Of a DNA stretch of 64,000 nucleotides, positions 1-12,702 are shown in pieces. The position numbers were made by a program, and so were the translations under genes. A model generated the notes under the pieces. That model saw nothing but the letters and a program-made list of their open reading frames with translations, was not told where the DNA came from and made no database searches. The DNA comes from Zygnema cylindricum. Lineage: Eukaryota; Streptophyta; Zygnematophyceae; Zygnematales; Zygnemataceae. Position 1 is the stretch's first letter, and each line of letters opens with the position of its first letter. Where the stretch lies: positions 1-64,000 of the forward strand of contig JBBHKE010000410.1 in the NCBI GenBank assembly GCA_037447655.1, read 5' to 3'.

Positions 1-894
1 ATTCAAGTTAAGCAAAAACGAGGGATAAACCAAAAATACTATGAACCAAACACCAAATTGTGGGGAAATTTTCCTAATATCCGGCCTCAGGCAAACATAA
101 TTTTCCGAAGTACAACCGGTTGAAAAAGTGTGCTCTCTCAAAAAGACAAAGACACATTCATTAACTTAAAACAAAACTTTGTGATTGAGTGGTAAGTGTG
201 GAAAAGAAAACTCGCCAGCAATTGCAAGTCGGGAGGCTGGACTTCAGCTTTGAATTGTTCTCTCCAAACAGATGGGTTTTGACGAAAGGATTCCGAGTCG
301 ATATCAAAAAGTTGAATTTCTCCATCTGCAAAACCAGAAGTAACAATTTAAAGCCTCTCTCAAAACATTTATTTACTTTTTGTCAGTTTGAGATTTTCCA
401 AAGAAAATCATAAATTGGCGTTACTCACCACAGTAAAAAATACATTCAGCTCACATATTAGAAGTCACCGGAATGAGTGTGGAAGAAAAAAAGATGAAAA
501 GACCTCCATGGACTTCAAACTTCAGTGACACTAGAAAGATAAAAATCTCCGTACTTGTAGAGAAACAAAAAGAAAAAAGAAAAACGACCCACAGAAAAAT
601 CGTCCACTTAAAAAATGCAGCTGAAATTCCAATTCATTACCGAATTCCCATTTTGTTTTTTATCTTACTTTTTGGCGCTCCAGAAACTGTTGTTGTAAAC
701 GGAAAATCAAGTTCCTGAAAAAAATCCAGAATGTAAGAAATATCGTTGTAATTCAACCAATCAGATTCTGCAATTCCATAAAACCATTTTTTCATTTCGT
801 CAGCATTAAGACCAGGACAATGAGGCCATGTATCGGAAAAAGGCCGTTTTAAAGACTGCCTTTCCGTTTCCTGCAAAAGGAAAAACAAAACAAA

Positions 895-1145
895 ATAAAG
901 TAAAATATCAGATCAGATCAAATCAGCTCACATCATATCATACCATATCATAGCATGGCACAGCATGGCATGGCATGGCAATGCAATGCATAGCATAGCA
1001 TAGCATAGCATACCATATCGCTTCATATCAAATCATATCGTATTATATCATACCATATCAAATCAAATCACATCAAATCATATCTTATCGTATCGTATCG
1101 TATCCTATTCTATCCTTTCCTACCATACCATACCAAACCATACCA
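895..1145. repeat. Pentanucleotide microsatellite (ATCAT/ATGGC/ATAGC variants) in an intron of copy A
   Basis: Runs of atcat, atggc, atagc and atcgt pentamers lie in the intron between exons 8 and 9 of copy A. The orthologous intron of copy B has the same array expanded to about 860 bp (50705-51560). Confidence 0.85.
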
Positions 1146-4100
1146 TGTCAAAATTGTTCAGTGGGCTACAGAACATTGTTTTTTTTTCTGAAATCCAGAT
1201 GATTATGGTAGTAGAAGATCAATAAAAGTTGCTTTAAAACTAGCTTTGCTTGCCCTCCCAAGAAAAACTTAAAAAAGCGACTATTTTATTATTTTCTGGT
1301 TTTGTTGTAGACTGGCCATATGCTGTTAAGAGAATCATAAATAATGCCAAAAACAAGCTACTCATCATGTCACATCAATGCTTTCGCTTCTAACCAATAT
1401 TCTATATCAATTCAAATCCATCGTCCTGTTCAAGTCAAATTCACTTCGAACGAGTATTATTTTTCAATTCAATTCAATATCCTATTTCAACCCGGACCAA
1501 TTCTCTTTTAAAGACGCGATTTCACTAAAAACCAAGTGTTCTTTTTCGGATGTACCTGAACCCAGCTTCCGGCAGGTGAGGAGTTGGGACTGTTGTTGTC
1601 AAATTGACTCGGAGATTTTCCAGGGTTTCCTTCTCCGTGGTTTTCTTCTTCTGCAAGGTTTATTTCTCCGGGGTTTTCTTTTTCGATACCAAGGAGATTT
1701 TCAAGGATTTCTCGTTCATCGTCAGAGAAGCCTTTCCAGAGGTCATCCCCCAAATTTAAAAGCCAGGTGTCCTGAGGTCCAGCTGCTTGAACCGAACTTG
1801 CTGAAAAAGAAAAAAAATCCTGCGTCATGTCACTTTCAAAGTAGCCAATATACCAAACGGACATGACGAGTAACATGTAGAAAGAACAACGCATAAAATG
1901 TACATGCCGTTAAGAAAACATGCAGAGAAGGGTAACAGGTCATTTAAGAGGACTATACAAACATCACAACAGACTCAAAATACTCTATGGAGACCTCTTC
2001 CTGTCCCTCTCCCTCTCCTTCTCCTCTCCCACCCACACACGCATGCATAGAAGTGCCGACATCATTCTGAAGTCCACTACCCCACACCGTGGCCCTGCAT
2101 TTCATCCCTCTACAGCTTTCCTTTCCTTCTTCCTCGAGCTTGACTCTCACTCTCAGTGTAACTTAACTGTCACAATCTATTGGTGCACGCCTCTCCCTCT
2201 CCCCCAACTGTCTTTTCAACTTGCCCTCCCTATTTGCTTTTAAAACATGAAATAAATGTTTCGATCGATGTCTTTCTGAAAACGGACGCTTTTCCATTTC
2301 CGCAACAATAGGTCAACTGCATTTTTTTGTCTTTTTCCATGAATTAATCTATCAAGGTTAGTGCAAAAAAAAAAAAAAAAACGGACAACTTACCATCTCC
2401 GGTAGAATAGGTGAATGGCGGTTCGTTGTCATTTTCCGGACGTGTTTGAATGGGTACTGGCAAAGAATTTTCGTCTGATTTTGATATCTGTGGTGGCCCA
2501 AAGAAAAAATTGACCCAATTAGAGCGCCCATGAGAGATTTTTTTTAGTTTTTTTTAGGGTTTTTAGGGTTAGCTAAATTCACTTTTGAAGGCAAACACAA
2601 CGGAAAACAGTGAGACATATTTCGCAGTAAATGAGAAAGACCTCTATAAGGCTAGTTAAACCTAAAATAACGCAGATAATAGCTTTTCAAATATGTTAAT
2701 TACCACAGTACTGAATTGAATTTCTTTTTCTTTTCTCAGTGCGAATTCCTCACTAGCATCGACCTTTACTCCATGCCGCAAAAAACTCTTATTTTTGAAT
2801 CGAAGCCAAACTGTACCTGAGGTTCAAATTCACGTGGATTTGCAACGAGGGGTACTTCCGCTTCTAAAGTCCCTTCTGACGCCTTTCCAGTCGAATCTGC
2901 AATAATGAGTACTTCATCAGAAATTTCCGCACGTTAGGATTCCAAAAATCACATCAAAAATTCGCGCACGTTAGGGTTCCAAAAATCACGGATAAATATG
3001 TTCAAAGCTCGTTGCAGTATCACATCCATCGCAGTCGAATGTTAAAACAGCGACTCGGTTTTGTTTTTTCCACATGAAAGTTGTTAAAAACAGTAATTAA
3101 AAATACTCACCGGGAAAAGTGGCATGTTGACCTGACTGCTGCGATTTTTATTTTATCAAATTTTGTAAAAGCCAGTACCGATAGAACCATTGATATCCTT
3201 CAATTGTGGTAATATCGATGGAGACTAAATTTGTTTAACTTGTAAATATTGAAATGATGTACTGCAACTGACATCTCCACGGTATAATATTTTGCAGAAA
3301 AATACTTTTCCAAACCATTTTATTCTCATCAGCCACCAGTGTATAATACGGTATAGTAGGACCTCATTACAAAAGTGCGATGGTAAACCATCTGAGTACG
3401 CGGGAACAAAAGATGAAAGGCAGAAAAGGGCTTACTATCTACGTCTGCCTCTCCCAAAAAGAGTCACTTAAAGTGTTTGCCCTTTCATTTGTACCTGAAT
3501 CATGGGAGGACGATTGTTGTCGATCCAAAACAAGCGCCTGAGTTCTCTTCGCTTTTTTCGGTCGATTCTTCCGAGTTTCCTGCGATTTCCGTACCAACCT
3601 CAAAGTCGAGATTTTTGCAGTCAGCCAAGCAGCACTTCACAAAGTCCGTCTCCACAAGAATGGCAACAACTTCACATCGTTTTCTGCAAAGGGTTTCTCT
3701 TCGACAAAAGAACTATGACAGAAAGACAGCAGCGCTTCTTTGACAAAACCCTAGAAGAGAAAGCAGAAACCGAAATGAGCGAGTGAATTCGTACCTTCAC
3801 TCTCAAATGGTGGACCAACCTGATGTTAGGCCTGCCCAATGACACCAAGCCGTGACGTCAGAGCCGTGACGTCAGACAGTATTGCAAACAGTCACCTGTC
3901 CTAGCTTTCCACTCTCATTCGTTTTGAGATCGAATGCATTAAAAGTGGCATCGATGACACTGAAACAATAGGAAAGTGAAAAAGCTAAACGATGTTAATA
4001 TTAGAACCAAAGAAACCTAAAGGACAACACACACCTGCTCGGTAAATAATAAATTTGTCTTTTAAAGTCGAGATCGTTCTCGACTCCCCGCTGATAAAGA

Positions 4101-4894
4101 CATTTCACCACAACCTTTCCATTGACCTGTGCTCCAAAACGATCCAAAATAACACATTGATAATTGAGAGATGACATCAGTTGTCATCATTAAGGAGTTA
4201 CATGAGACATGATACAGATGAGGGAAAGAAATAATCCATGGCTATGTCTTTAAAAGAGTACAACTGCAAAGCAGTCAATATATCTTCTTTTTGTTTCCAA
4301 ACTGCAATAGGATTTTTCCAGATCACGATATATTTTTTGGTACCATCGGATAATATGGACTGGCTGTAATATGCAACAGAAGGAAGAAAACCGAATGCCA
4401 GAAAAAAACAAATAACGATGTCAATGAGTAAGAAAACGGGCAAAAACTAGTGTAGAAGATATGGAAAACTAACCAATGTAGAAGTGTAAACAAATGAGAA
4501 AATCAAATGGGATATGCCAGCAAGAAAAGTAGCAAAAACAGATGTAAATATGCACGGAAAAGAGCGATAACTAAATGGCGGAAGGCAATAAAGGTACTGC
4601 AGCAAGTTAGGAAACAGCTTGCCTTCAGATTGTTGGCACTTTCTTTGCCCAGCCATTTCAAACCTTCCCTCCGATAGTCCTTAGTGACGTCAGCATTGTA
4701 CATACGGAGTGTTCCAGCTGTAACATAGCCACAAAGTTTAAGAGTCTGAAAATTAGGTTGAAATTATTTTCCTTCAAGATAGAAAAATGGAGGAATAGAG
4801 GATTGACAACTTCCAAAACTTAATTGGATAAAACATCCTGGTAGCTGATAAGGAATGAAGACTTTATTTGGATAAAATATCCTGGTAACTGATC

Positions 4895-5287
4895 TCCCTC
4901 TCCCTCCCCTCTCCCTATCTCTCTCTCCTCTATCCTCCCTTCCCTTCTCTTCCTGCAACCCCCTCTCTCTCTTCCCTCCCCGCAGCCCTTGTTTAACTCG
5001 TCCCTCCCCTCTCCCTCTCTCTCTCCCTCTTCCTCTCCCTCCATCTACCTCCCTCTCTCTCTCTCCTTCCTCACCTATCTCCTTCCCTCCTCTATCCTCC
5101 CAAATCTCCCCCCCACTCTCACCTTATCACAGCCCCTTGCCTCCCTTTCTCTCTCTCCACTCCCCACAGCCCTTTCCCCACACTCCTTTACAAATACCCG
5201 CCGTTCTAACTCTCCCCTCCCCTTCCAACCGTTGCCCTCCCTCCCTCCCCCCTCCCCTTCACAAGGAACCCTACAGATTGGATTTTT
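4895..5287. repeat. CTCCC/CTCT pyrimidine-rich insertion in copy A
   Basis: This stretch is almost purely C and T on the + strand. It starts where copies A and B stop matching (after tcctggtaactgat) and ends just inside exon 1. Copy B instead carries the exon 1 end with a GTAAGT donor, so the block has replaced a splice site. Confidence 0.75.
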
Positions 5288-5647
5288 AGGAGGGTGCGCT
5301 GCCATCTTCCAACAGCCTGTCTGTGCATCCGTCAGCAGCATCACAATATATTTTTTCGAAAGCCAACCTGTTTTCGACCATCGCACGATATTTGCGGGCA
5401 TGTCGGCCATGGCGGAAGAGAAGCTGCCGCTAAGGACCACCCGATCAGCCAGCAACAAATTGAGTGATTAACTACTCTATTTTGAGTGGCAACGTATCGA
5501 GGAGATCGACGATATAGGCGTAATGGTAACGTAGCGGCAATGGGGAGCACGTGTTAATTTTTATTTTATTTTTTTGGGACGCCTTCGTGCGTTGGTTTTA
5601 ATTATTTTTTGTTTTACTTGCGGCGTTGGTTATTATTAAGGGTGAAC

Positions 5648-6045
5648 TTCCATTGGAAGAAAAGTGGGGTTGTTTACTGGAAGTCGTACGATTTCGTACA
5701 AATTCGTACAATTTTTTTTTTCGTCAGACGAGACATGACGAAGCCTGTTTTCAAGATGGCTCCAATATTAGAGGCGTAAGGATCGACCGTTGGATGTCTC
5801 ACTATTTTAGATTCGCGAAGCAATCGCGCACATCGTCCAGTGTGAAGTAACTCTCCTCGCGAGGAGAGTTTCCTCACACTGGACTATGTGCGCGATTGCT
5901 TACATCCAACGGTCTAATCTTACGCCTTTTTTTATTGGAATCATCTTGTTAACATGTTTCATCTGACAAAAAAAAAAAATTGGTACGAATTTGTACGAAA
6001 TCGTACGGATTCCATTAAACAACCCCTCTTTTCCTCTAATGGAGT
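5648..6045. mobile_element. Foldback (hairpin) element, about 398 bp
   Basis: Nearly the whole segment is one inverted repeat. The centre is a perfect 18-bp palindrome at 5851-5868 (ctctcctcg / cgaggagag). The arms pair outwards through blocks such as gcgcgattgc, ccaacggt, gcgtaag and cgtacgaattt-like runs to the ends near ccattggaagaaaag and cttttcctctaatgg. There is no open reading frame. It looks like a foldback MITE. I could not define a clean target-site duplication. Its transcript would fold into a long hairpin. Confidence 0.75.
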
Positions 6046-6322
6046 AGAGGCCTAATTTTTGTTTTACTTGAGCTTAAACATCGCTCGCCGCGAAAGCGCC
6101 TATTTATCCGTTTGCGTCTTCCCGCGAGACGTCGTACGCCGCCAGCTAAGACAGGTATACCTGGCCCGATGACGTCTTCGCGGGCCAATTCGAAATGTGT
6201 CGAACCGGCATCCGCGGGAGTCTCCGCGAGGTTATCCTACGACCGGCGTTACTCTCCTCGACCCTCCGCGAGTCTCCTCGTTTCGACCTGTACCGGCTGT
6301 CTACTCTCCGCGCGAAGCAGTA

Positions 6323-6542
6323 TACTGCCAATCGTTATTAGCGTTGTGTACGCTAATTCCGTCCCGCTTTTTTTAATTTGTATTCTCAAATAGAGTAATC
6401 CACACTAATTAAAAAAAACACCCTGATATCTAATTAGAATAGACGATTTCTTCGAAAATTTTCAAATTCCCAATTAGCTATAAACCACGCTAATTATTCG
6501 TATGCACTAAAAAAACTTACACGCTAATAACGATTGGCGGTG
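6323..6542. mobile_element. TA-flanked MITE, short copy (220 bp)
   Basis: The inverted termini are gccaatcgttattagcgt on the left and acgctaataacgattggc on the right, extending outward to TACTGCC / GGCGGTG. The flanks are TA at 6321-6322 and 6543-6544. The family has longer members at 57469-58026 and 42090-42626. A TA duplication points to the Tc1/mariner (Stowaway-like) class by inference. No transposase is encoded. Confidence 0.75.
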
Positions 6543-7150
6543 TACTGTACCGAACTGTACTATGGTGTAGATAATTATTAGCGTGGGGGGAACAATTGTT
6601 GTCGTCATCGGACACTTTTCGTATACTTTTGACGAGCAGTTGACGTACGGATTGGCACATTTCTTTCAGTACATTATTTAGATGCATCTTCAAATAGTGT
6701 AATTGACGCTGATTAAACCATATATCCGTTCGATCAAAGTCGACTGCCATAAGATCGCACTGTAAAGCGTACAAATGCCAAGTTATGTATATCGTAAAGT
6801 AAACTCGCGATACGTTTCGGTAGCCTACAGGACTACAGTGTATCGAACGGAAGGACGAAAAGAGACGTCAGTAACGAGACGTTGTGCAAACTGCTGATCG
6901 CTGTTACAGTTGACAGCTCTAATTCAAGCGAGCGCTTTATTGACGCCAAATCATCAACTAATGATACTAGCAGTGGTCCATAATAAGCCACGTTTCGTAA
7001 CATGATATAGAGCATTTAATCCGAATAAAATGTGTAACATTAATATTTTACTAAATCTAATAGCTTTGGGTGGTGCAATTGTATCTTAAAATATCATATT
7101 ACGATACACCTTCTGTACCGCGGTATTCGATACACCATAAGTCCAAGTAT

Positions 7151-7604
7151 CAGAGGTCGCAAAAGTCAAAAAATTAGATACCCGAAACCGACAATTTTTT
7201 TTTTTCAAAATCTGAACACCCGATACCCGACTGGGTTATGTCACGCTCCTAAATTGTTAACGCGTTTACGAAAATAAAATTTAACCGAAACTCGATTTCT
7301 CGCGACTAACCGTACACGCCGGTACCCAAACATGTACAAAATTAATGGTACATCTCCCTCATACCTTCCACGATACCAAGAGTAGAAAGTACAAAGATGT
7401 TGGATAGTACGGACAGTACAAAACCTTCAATTTTGTTCGTTTTTTGCTTACCCGACCGTACCCGTATTTTTAAATTTTTTTTGTGAATCACCCGCCCGAA
7501 GCCGACCGGCCCCCAAAATTCGGGCACCCGAATCCATTCCGGATCCGACGCGGGCGGTCGGGTAACGGTCAAATACGGACTCGGGTACCCGATTGCGACC
7601 TCTG
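7151..7604. mobile_element. Non-autonomous hAT-like element, copy 1 (454 bp)
   Basis: It begins CAGAGGTCGCAA and ends TTGCGACCTCTG, and is flanked by the perfect 8-bp direct repeat CCAAGTAT (7143-7150 and 7605-7612). An 8-bp duplication with CAG-type termini is the hAT signature. The interior is related, in reverse orientation, to the element at 11980-12702. No transposase is encoded. Confidence 0.85.
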
Positions 7605-8029
7605 CCAAGTATTCTGTACTTTTCCGTAGTATGCATGTTTAGGGTTATGTCTACTTCTGAAAATACATTCGTCACCGTTTTGACTTTTTGACGTCAATTT
7701 CACGTTTCCAAACACGTAATACAGATTCTAATTCGAAAAGCAGCAAGAAGGAAGAATCAATTAATAGTGTGGGGCGAGAATGAATTTATTATTAAGATGG
7801 CTTGATATCTTAACAATTGTCTTTTTATATGAAAAATGTACTTTGAAAAATTCAAAAGTTTACTTTGTGTAGCTTTTGAAATAACAAGGCACATTTCCAA
7901 ATTAAGACAAAACCTTATAAAAGACGTTTGTCGATGCCATTCGTAGCTTTCGCCTTGTAGTTTCTGGCAAATATTTTACCTTATGTTGGTCCCATTTTCA
8001 CACTATGAGTGCTTTATCATTTCCGATAC

Positions 8030-8601
8030 AAGCCGATGTAAAACAGTAGCTACTTATTTCTCTCTAAGATTTAATCTATATTGCCGTTCGTCCTTAAACA
8101 AGGAACCGAACAAAAACATTTGGCTGTACTATTTAACAAGCACTCGTTTGCACAATTCCCTATGACTTACAACCCGTATTTGGCCAAAAGCAGAGAAATT
8201 GTTCGATATTAAATAGACTAAGACATTTATTTGCACATTTCTTAAAGTGTGCCAACAAGTAATAAAAAAAATAAGTAGCAGGCTCATAGCTCATGTACTT
8301 CACAAGACAACACGGGATTCCATTAAGCTCGAATACCATTTACGGCCGCTTCGGTTTTAGACAATGCAGATGTAGACAATTTAAATATGAAACCATATGT
8401 GTTGACGAGGTCTTGTATTTCGCACACCCGAAACCACTTCAAACTCTTCAGAACACTTAAATAAGCTCGAGTATCCACCAAAGTCCAAGGCTACGAGTTT
8501 TGCCAACCGGCGTCTCCCAAAAGTGAACGAAATAAACTTCACCTAATTGAATGCATCGATCGCTCGTGCCATCTATATACACCCCACCCTGCATTTCATG
8601 C
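8030..8601. repeat. Dispersed repeat; empty-site paralogue of 57060-58188
   Basis: The block matches 57060-57466 and 58029-58188 nearly base for base over long stretches. At 8435-8436 it lacks the 558-bp MITE present in the other copy. No coding sequence was recognised. Confidence 0.8.
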
Positions 8602-10289
8602 ACAAAAAATCGAACAACGTAGAAAAAATTGTCAGAAAACGCTTCAGCGTCGTCTACGAAGAATAGCGAGACTTGCGTATCGAAGGCATTCTAATTTGCG
8701 TACCGCATCAAAAATTGCAATACTGACTATAAAATATCAAAACAGACGTACATGAACAACCACAAGCCCGCGAATCGTACCGTTTCCCGTCGAATTTGAA
8801 CAAATATACAAAATTTACAAAATACTTGCACTTTCTGAAGAAAGGCGTATTAAATATCGCGATACATATCGAGTATCGCGATCCAACATTTTACGTTCCA
8901 CTACCGCCCTACAACGCGACACCTACAGCCCCGCAGTGTATCGAAAATCGTTGCGAGTTTTGTACTGGACCCATCGTCACAAAGCCGCTCGCTGCAAATC
9001 GAAGAGCTCGAAACGAGAAGGGAAACACGACCGACCGAGTGTAAGTTTTGTAACGCACTCTTCCGTTTTACTTTTTCTCCGATAAGAACGTCTCCGAAAG
9101 GTGTCGTGCGTCTCCAAGAACGCGTAGTAGCAAGCTACAAAGTTACCTCCTTCCGTCTGCGAGAGTACAAAACCCGAAACAGAAACAGAGCTTAGAAAGC
9201 GGAATTTAGATTGTCGGAAAGGAACTCAAAAGTGATAAAAAAATGAAACGAAATAGTCACAAACACCCTTCGAAAAGGCGACACGCCTTACCTTCCAATC
9301 CGTGCGAGTTTCGTCGACGGTTTTATTATTCCCCTTCTTTTGCCAACTGAGGCAATCATTCCGGAAGCCCCGAACTTTAATTTTTTAGTACACAAAAATG
9401 GATCCGCCTGCAAAATTTCCCAAAAAAGCCCGAAGTTCGACAGCGGTATCAAAACAGACCGAAAAAAAAAGGTGCCAAAATTCATAATTTTTCATTTCGG
9501 CACACAGCAAACACGAACGAAAAGGGACGCGGTAATACTGAAACACAATTCCGATACAATTTCGTTATTTCCCGCCTGGAAATGTTTGTTTAGGACATGG
9601 GAAAACGTTACTTTTAACGGTTGGGAGGGGATCCGGGAGGACTTACTCTCTGGCTTTTTAGGCGGCGTTGAGTCAGGAATTAGAAAATTCTTCAAAACAG
9701 ATTTTCATTTGCAGACGACCGCTCCATTTTCTCCTTAAGGATTAAGAGACGGATGTCCAGGGAAGCGAGCTGGAGAGTCAGACAGAGGAGAAAAAAGGAG
9801 GCATGAGAGAGGGGGCGAAGATAATCGGGAACGGAGTTGAACTTTTTTGAAAATTAACGCTCGGAACAGAACAAACCAGAAACGACCCAACAAGACGGGA
9901 CACAAATGGACAACCGAGTCCCTACCGCATTTCAAAAAATCACATAAAGCTTGAACATCGGTATTTTTTCTCGTTGCTTTTAACTTTATCCGTCATAAAT
10001 TTCTCAAACACGTTTACAAAACGCGGTCAGAACATTCGATACCGCCCACCTAAAAACCCCAAAAACTGCCATTGCCATTACAGAATTCGAATAAATACAC
10101 ACAATCAACACACTGTCTGCCTAAACGCAAGTAAACACACACCACAGTTTTCCACACTCTCAGGAATGAGTGAATAAAAAATGAGATTGCTTGATTCTTT
10201 GCAGTCAGCATCAAGGTTAATGTGGTATTTTCCCTTATTGAAAACAGCTCCCTCCCTAATGCAATATCCACACTAATTTCGCTGCCTCT
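8602..10289. other. Stretch with no recognised gene
   Basis: There are short open frames on both strands, the longest 132 codons at 9340-9738 (+), but none shows a recognisable motif, a splice-consistent context or a second copy to test. I see no mobile-element termini here. Confidence 0.5.
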
Positions 10290-11330
10290 CTCATTATTAT
10301 TATTATTATTCTAATTGTTATTATTATTATTATTATTCTAATTGTTATTCTAATTGTTATTATTAGTATTCTAATTGTTACTAATATAGTTTTAACAATA
10401 ACTACTACTGTTATTGTAGCTATTATTATTATTATAGCTATGAATATTTTTGTTACTACTTTTATTATTATTATTAATATTACTATCAGAGTTTTCTATG
10501 GTTGTTCGGGTTTTTTTTTATCATTACGGTTGTTATTATAGTTATTATTATTACAGTCATATTATTCTAGTTATTTTTATTCTAGTTATTATTATTGCAC
10601 TTATTATGAACGTAGTTATTATTATTACAGTTAATATTACTCCAGCGATTATTGTTAGTACAATTATCATTATTACAGTTATCATTTTTAGTATTATTAT
10701 TGTTTTAGTTATTATTGTTGTACAGCAATAATAATAATTATTGTTGTACTATTATTATTACAGTCATTGTTATTATCCTTATTAGTACAGTTATTATAAT
10801 TACAGATACCGTTATTATTCTTATTATTCTCCTTTTCCTCTTCTTATTACCACAGTCATTATTATTCTTCTTATTACCGCTGCAGTTATTATTACTGCGG
10901 TTGTTATTACTACAGTCGTTATTATTCTTCTTATTGCTTCTGTAGTTATTATTTTTACAGTTATTACTACAGCCCTTATGCTTCTTCTTATTGCTGAAGT
11001 AGTTATTATTTTTACAGTTATTATTACAGTCGTTATGCTTCTTCTTATTGCTGCAGTAGTTATCCTTATTGAAGTCGTTATTCTTCTTCTTATTGCTGCT
11101 GTAGTTATTATTTTTACAGTTATTATTACAGTCGTTATTCTTCTTCTTATTGCTGCAGTAGTTATCCTTATTGCAGTCGTTATTCTTCTTCATATTGCTG
11201 CTGTGGTTGTCATTATTACAGGCGTCATCAATCTCCTTATCGCTGCTGTAGTTATTATTATTACGGTTACTATTACAGTCGTTATCGATCTCCTTATCGC
11301 TGTCGCAGTTATTCTTATCACAGGCGTCGA
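10290..11330. repeat. ATT-type trinucleotide array with an internal longer-period repeat
   Basis: TTATTA/TTATTG-rich sequence. From about 10850 it becomes a longer tandem repeat with recurring gttattcttcttcttattgc and acagttattattacag blocks. A related array in opposite orientation lies at 37920-38340, and both share a tctatggttgtt plus gggttt segment. The long open frames here are repeat translations. Confidence 0.9.
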
Positions 11331-11979
11331 GAAATCGAAGTTACGGACGGGGTTCGTTAATTCAGCCGGTTTAATCGGTTTTTCGAACTCACCTCGGTTC
11401 CAAACAGATGCGCCTCCCCGCGCACCCGCCGCCACCCCCAGAAATGACAAAAGCATGTCCCTCCGCCCCCTCCGTCGCGAGTTCGAGCGTCGCCGTTTCC
11501 GAATCTTTTCGGGAAGGAAGGAAAGTCCCGGGAAGGGAAAGGAAGGGAGGGAAGGAAAAGGCGGGGGAAGAAGGGAGAGAGAGAGAGAGGAAAGAAGGAA
11601 AGGGAAAGGAGGAAGGGACGGAGGCGCGGTACACGTACGGACGCACTTTCAGCGGCGTTTCTGCGGCATTAGAGGGGCTTCGCGTGGCGAAGTCGGTCGG
11701 GGCCGGCGCCCTCGAGCGGCTCCGGCCACGGGAAGCCGCCCTAACGGAAGGGCTTTTTCGGGGAATTTCGGGTCGGCGTTTCTTGGAAAATTCTCGACTC
11801 TTTTTTCTCCTTTTCACCTCCGTACTCGTACTTTTCGTAAGTGTTTTGTCGTTTAGATGTCTTTCGGCACGTTTGCTTAAGGGCCTCCGCCGTGCAAGTT
11901 CTCCTCGGCCCCCGGCTGTCCTTTCCCTGCTGTCCAGTCGTACTTCGCCGGCTGTCCGAGGCTCGGCCGCGCCGCAGGG
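11331..11979. other. GC- and CpG-rich block, function not recognised
   Basis: The block is much more GC-rich than its surroundings, with purine-rich runs at 11515-11625. Open frames of about 200 codons exist on both strands (11389-11991 minus, 11408-12022 plus), but they overlap each other, are Arg/Pro/Ser-rich and cross the border of the hAT element. They probably follow from base composition. It could be a promoter-proximal region, but nothing in the sequence proves that. Confidence 0.4.
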
Positions 11980-12702
11980 CAGAGGTCGCAAACGGTCAAC
12001 CGAAACCGTGACCGACCGTTAACCGACCGCCCGCGCCGGATCCGGAACGGATTCGGTTGCCAAATTTTGGGGGTCGGGCGGTTACGGTCGGTTGACTCAC
12101 CAGGAAAAAAAAAACGGTTAGTTACGGTCGGTCAAACAAAAAACCAAAAAAATGAAAATTTTGTACTTTTTTTTCCAACATTATTGTTCTTTGTACTTTT
12201 GGTATCGTGGAAGTAAGTGGCATCATGATTAGCGTCGCAAATCTGACACGGTACTGTATTAAGCTATTTATTTCGAAAATCTTAGAGAACGAGACAAAAC
12301 GTCTCAAATCTGACACGGTAGTACAATATTCATTTCGCAAATCTTAGGCAACGCGACAAAGCGTCGCAAATCTGACACAGTAGTACACTATTCATTTCGC
12401 AAATCTTAGGGAACGTGACAAAGCGTCACAAATCTGACACGGTAGTAACACTTCATTTCGCAAATCTTAGGGAACGCGACAAATCGTAATTATTGGCTTA
12501 TTCCGTCGTACATTGATTAATTTTGTACTTTTCAGGTTACGGGCGGGCACGGTCGGTTAATTTTTTTTTTCGTAAACGACGGTCGGTTAACGGTTAACAA
12601 TTTTGGAGCGTGACAAAACTCGGTCGGGCGTCGGTTACTCAGATTTTGAAAAAAAAAACGGTCGGTTTCGGGTATGAATTTTTTTGACTTTTGCGACCTC
12701 TG
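11980..12702. mobile_element. Non-autonomous hAT-like element, copy 2 (723 bp)
   Basis: The termini are CAGAGGTCGCAAA and TTTGCGACCTCTG. The flanks are the perfect 8-bp direct repeat CCGCAGGG (11972-11979 and 12703-12710). The interior holds about four tandem units of roughly 60-65 bp between 12225 and 12490, built around cgcaaatctgacac and catttcgcaaatctta. It is related to 7151-7604 in inverse orientation and encodes no transposase. Confidence 0.9.

Larger units (their letters stand above)
178..5410 (-). pseudogene. CG-1-like gene, copy A (degenerate, 3' end outside window)
   Basis: This is the same gene as the copy at 49556-55393. Homologous exons, read leftwards on the minus strand, lie at 5410 (ATG) to about 5288, 4664-4717, 4282-4301, 4035-4126, 3595-3683, 2817-2896, 2394-2487, 1556-1800, 669-870 and 178-325; the last exon would be left of base 1. 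Several defects are visible. A pyrimidine-rich block replaces the end of exon 1 and its donor. The donor of the 20-nt exon 3 reads AT instead of GT. The exon 2 donor is a weaker GTTTGA. One A is missing at the end of exon 10. Exons 4-9 keep their splice sites and frames, and exon 8 is one codon longer than in copy B. I read it as a recently decayed paralogue; transcription from another start cannot be excluded. Confidence 0.7.

Noticed and set aside
2540-2575. Telomere-like TTTAGGG words
   Set aside because: Only two or three imperfect copies occur inside an intron present in both gene copies, too few for an interstitial telomeric array.
3502-3786. Plus-strand 94-codon frame starting MGGRLLSIQNKRL
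   Set aside because: It is antisense to exon 5 and its flanking introns. The minus strand has splice sites, CG-1 similarity and phase agreement.
9340-9738. A 132-codon plus-strand open frame
   Set aside because: No motif, paralogue or splice context supports it. A frame this long is possible by chance in this much sequence.
10450-11856. Open frames of 93-292 codons, Val/Ile/Leu-rich and resembling membrane segments
   Set aside because: They come from the ATT trinucleotide array. The hydrophobicity is a codon artefact.
11389-12022. Arg/Pro/Ser-rich frames of about 200 codons on both strands in the GC-rich block
   Set aside because: They overlap each other and run into the hAT element, so they reflect GC composition.
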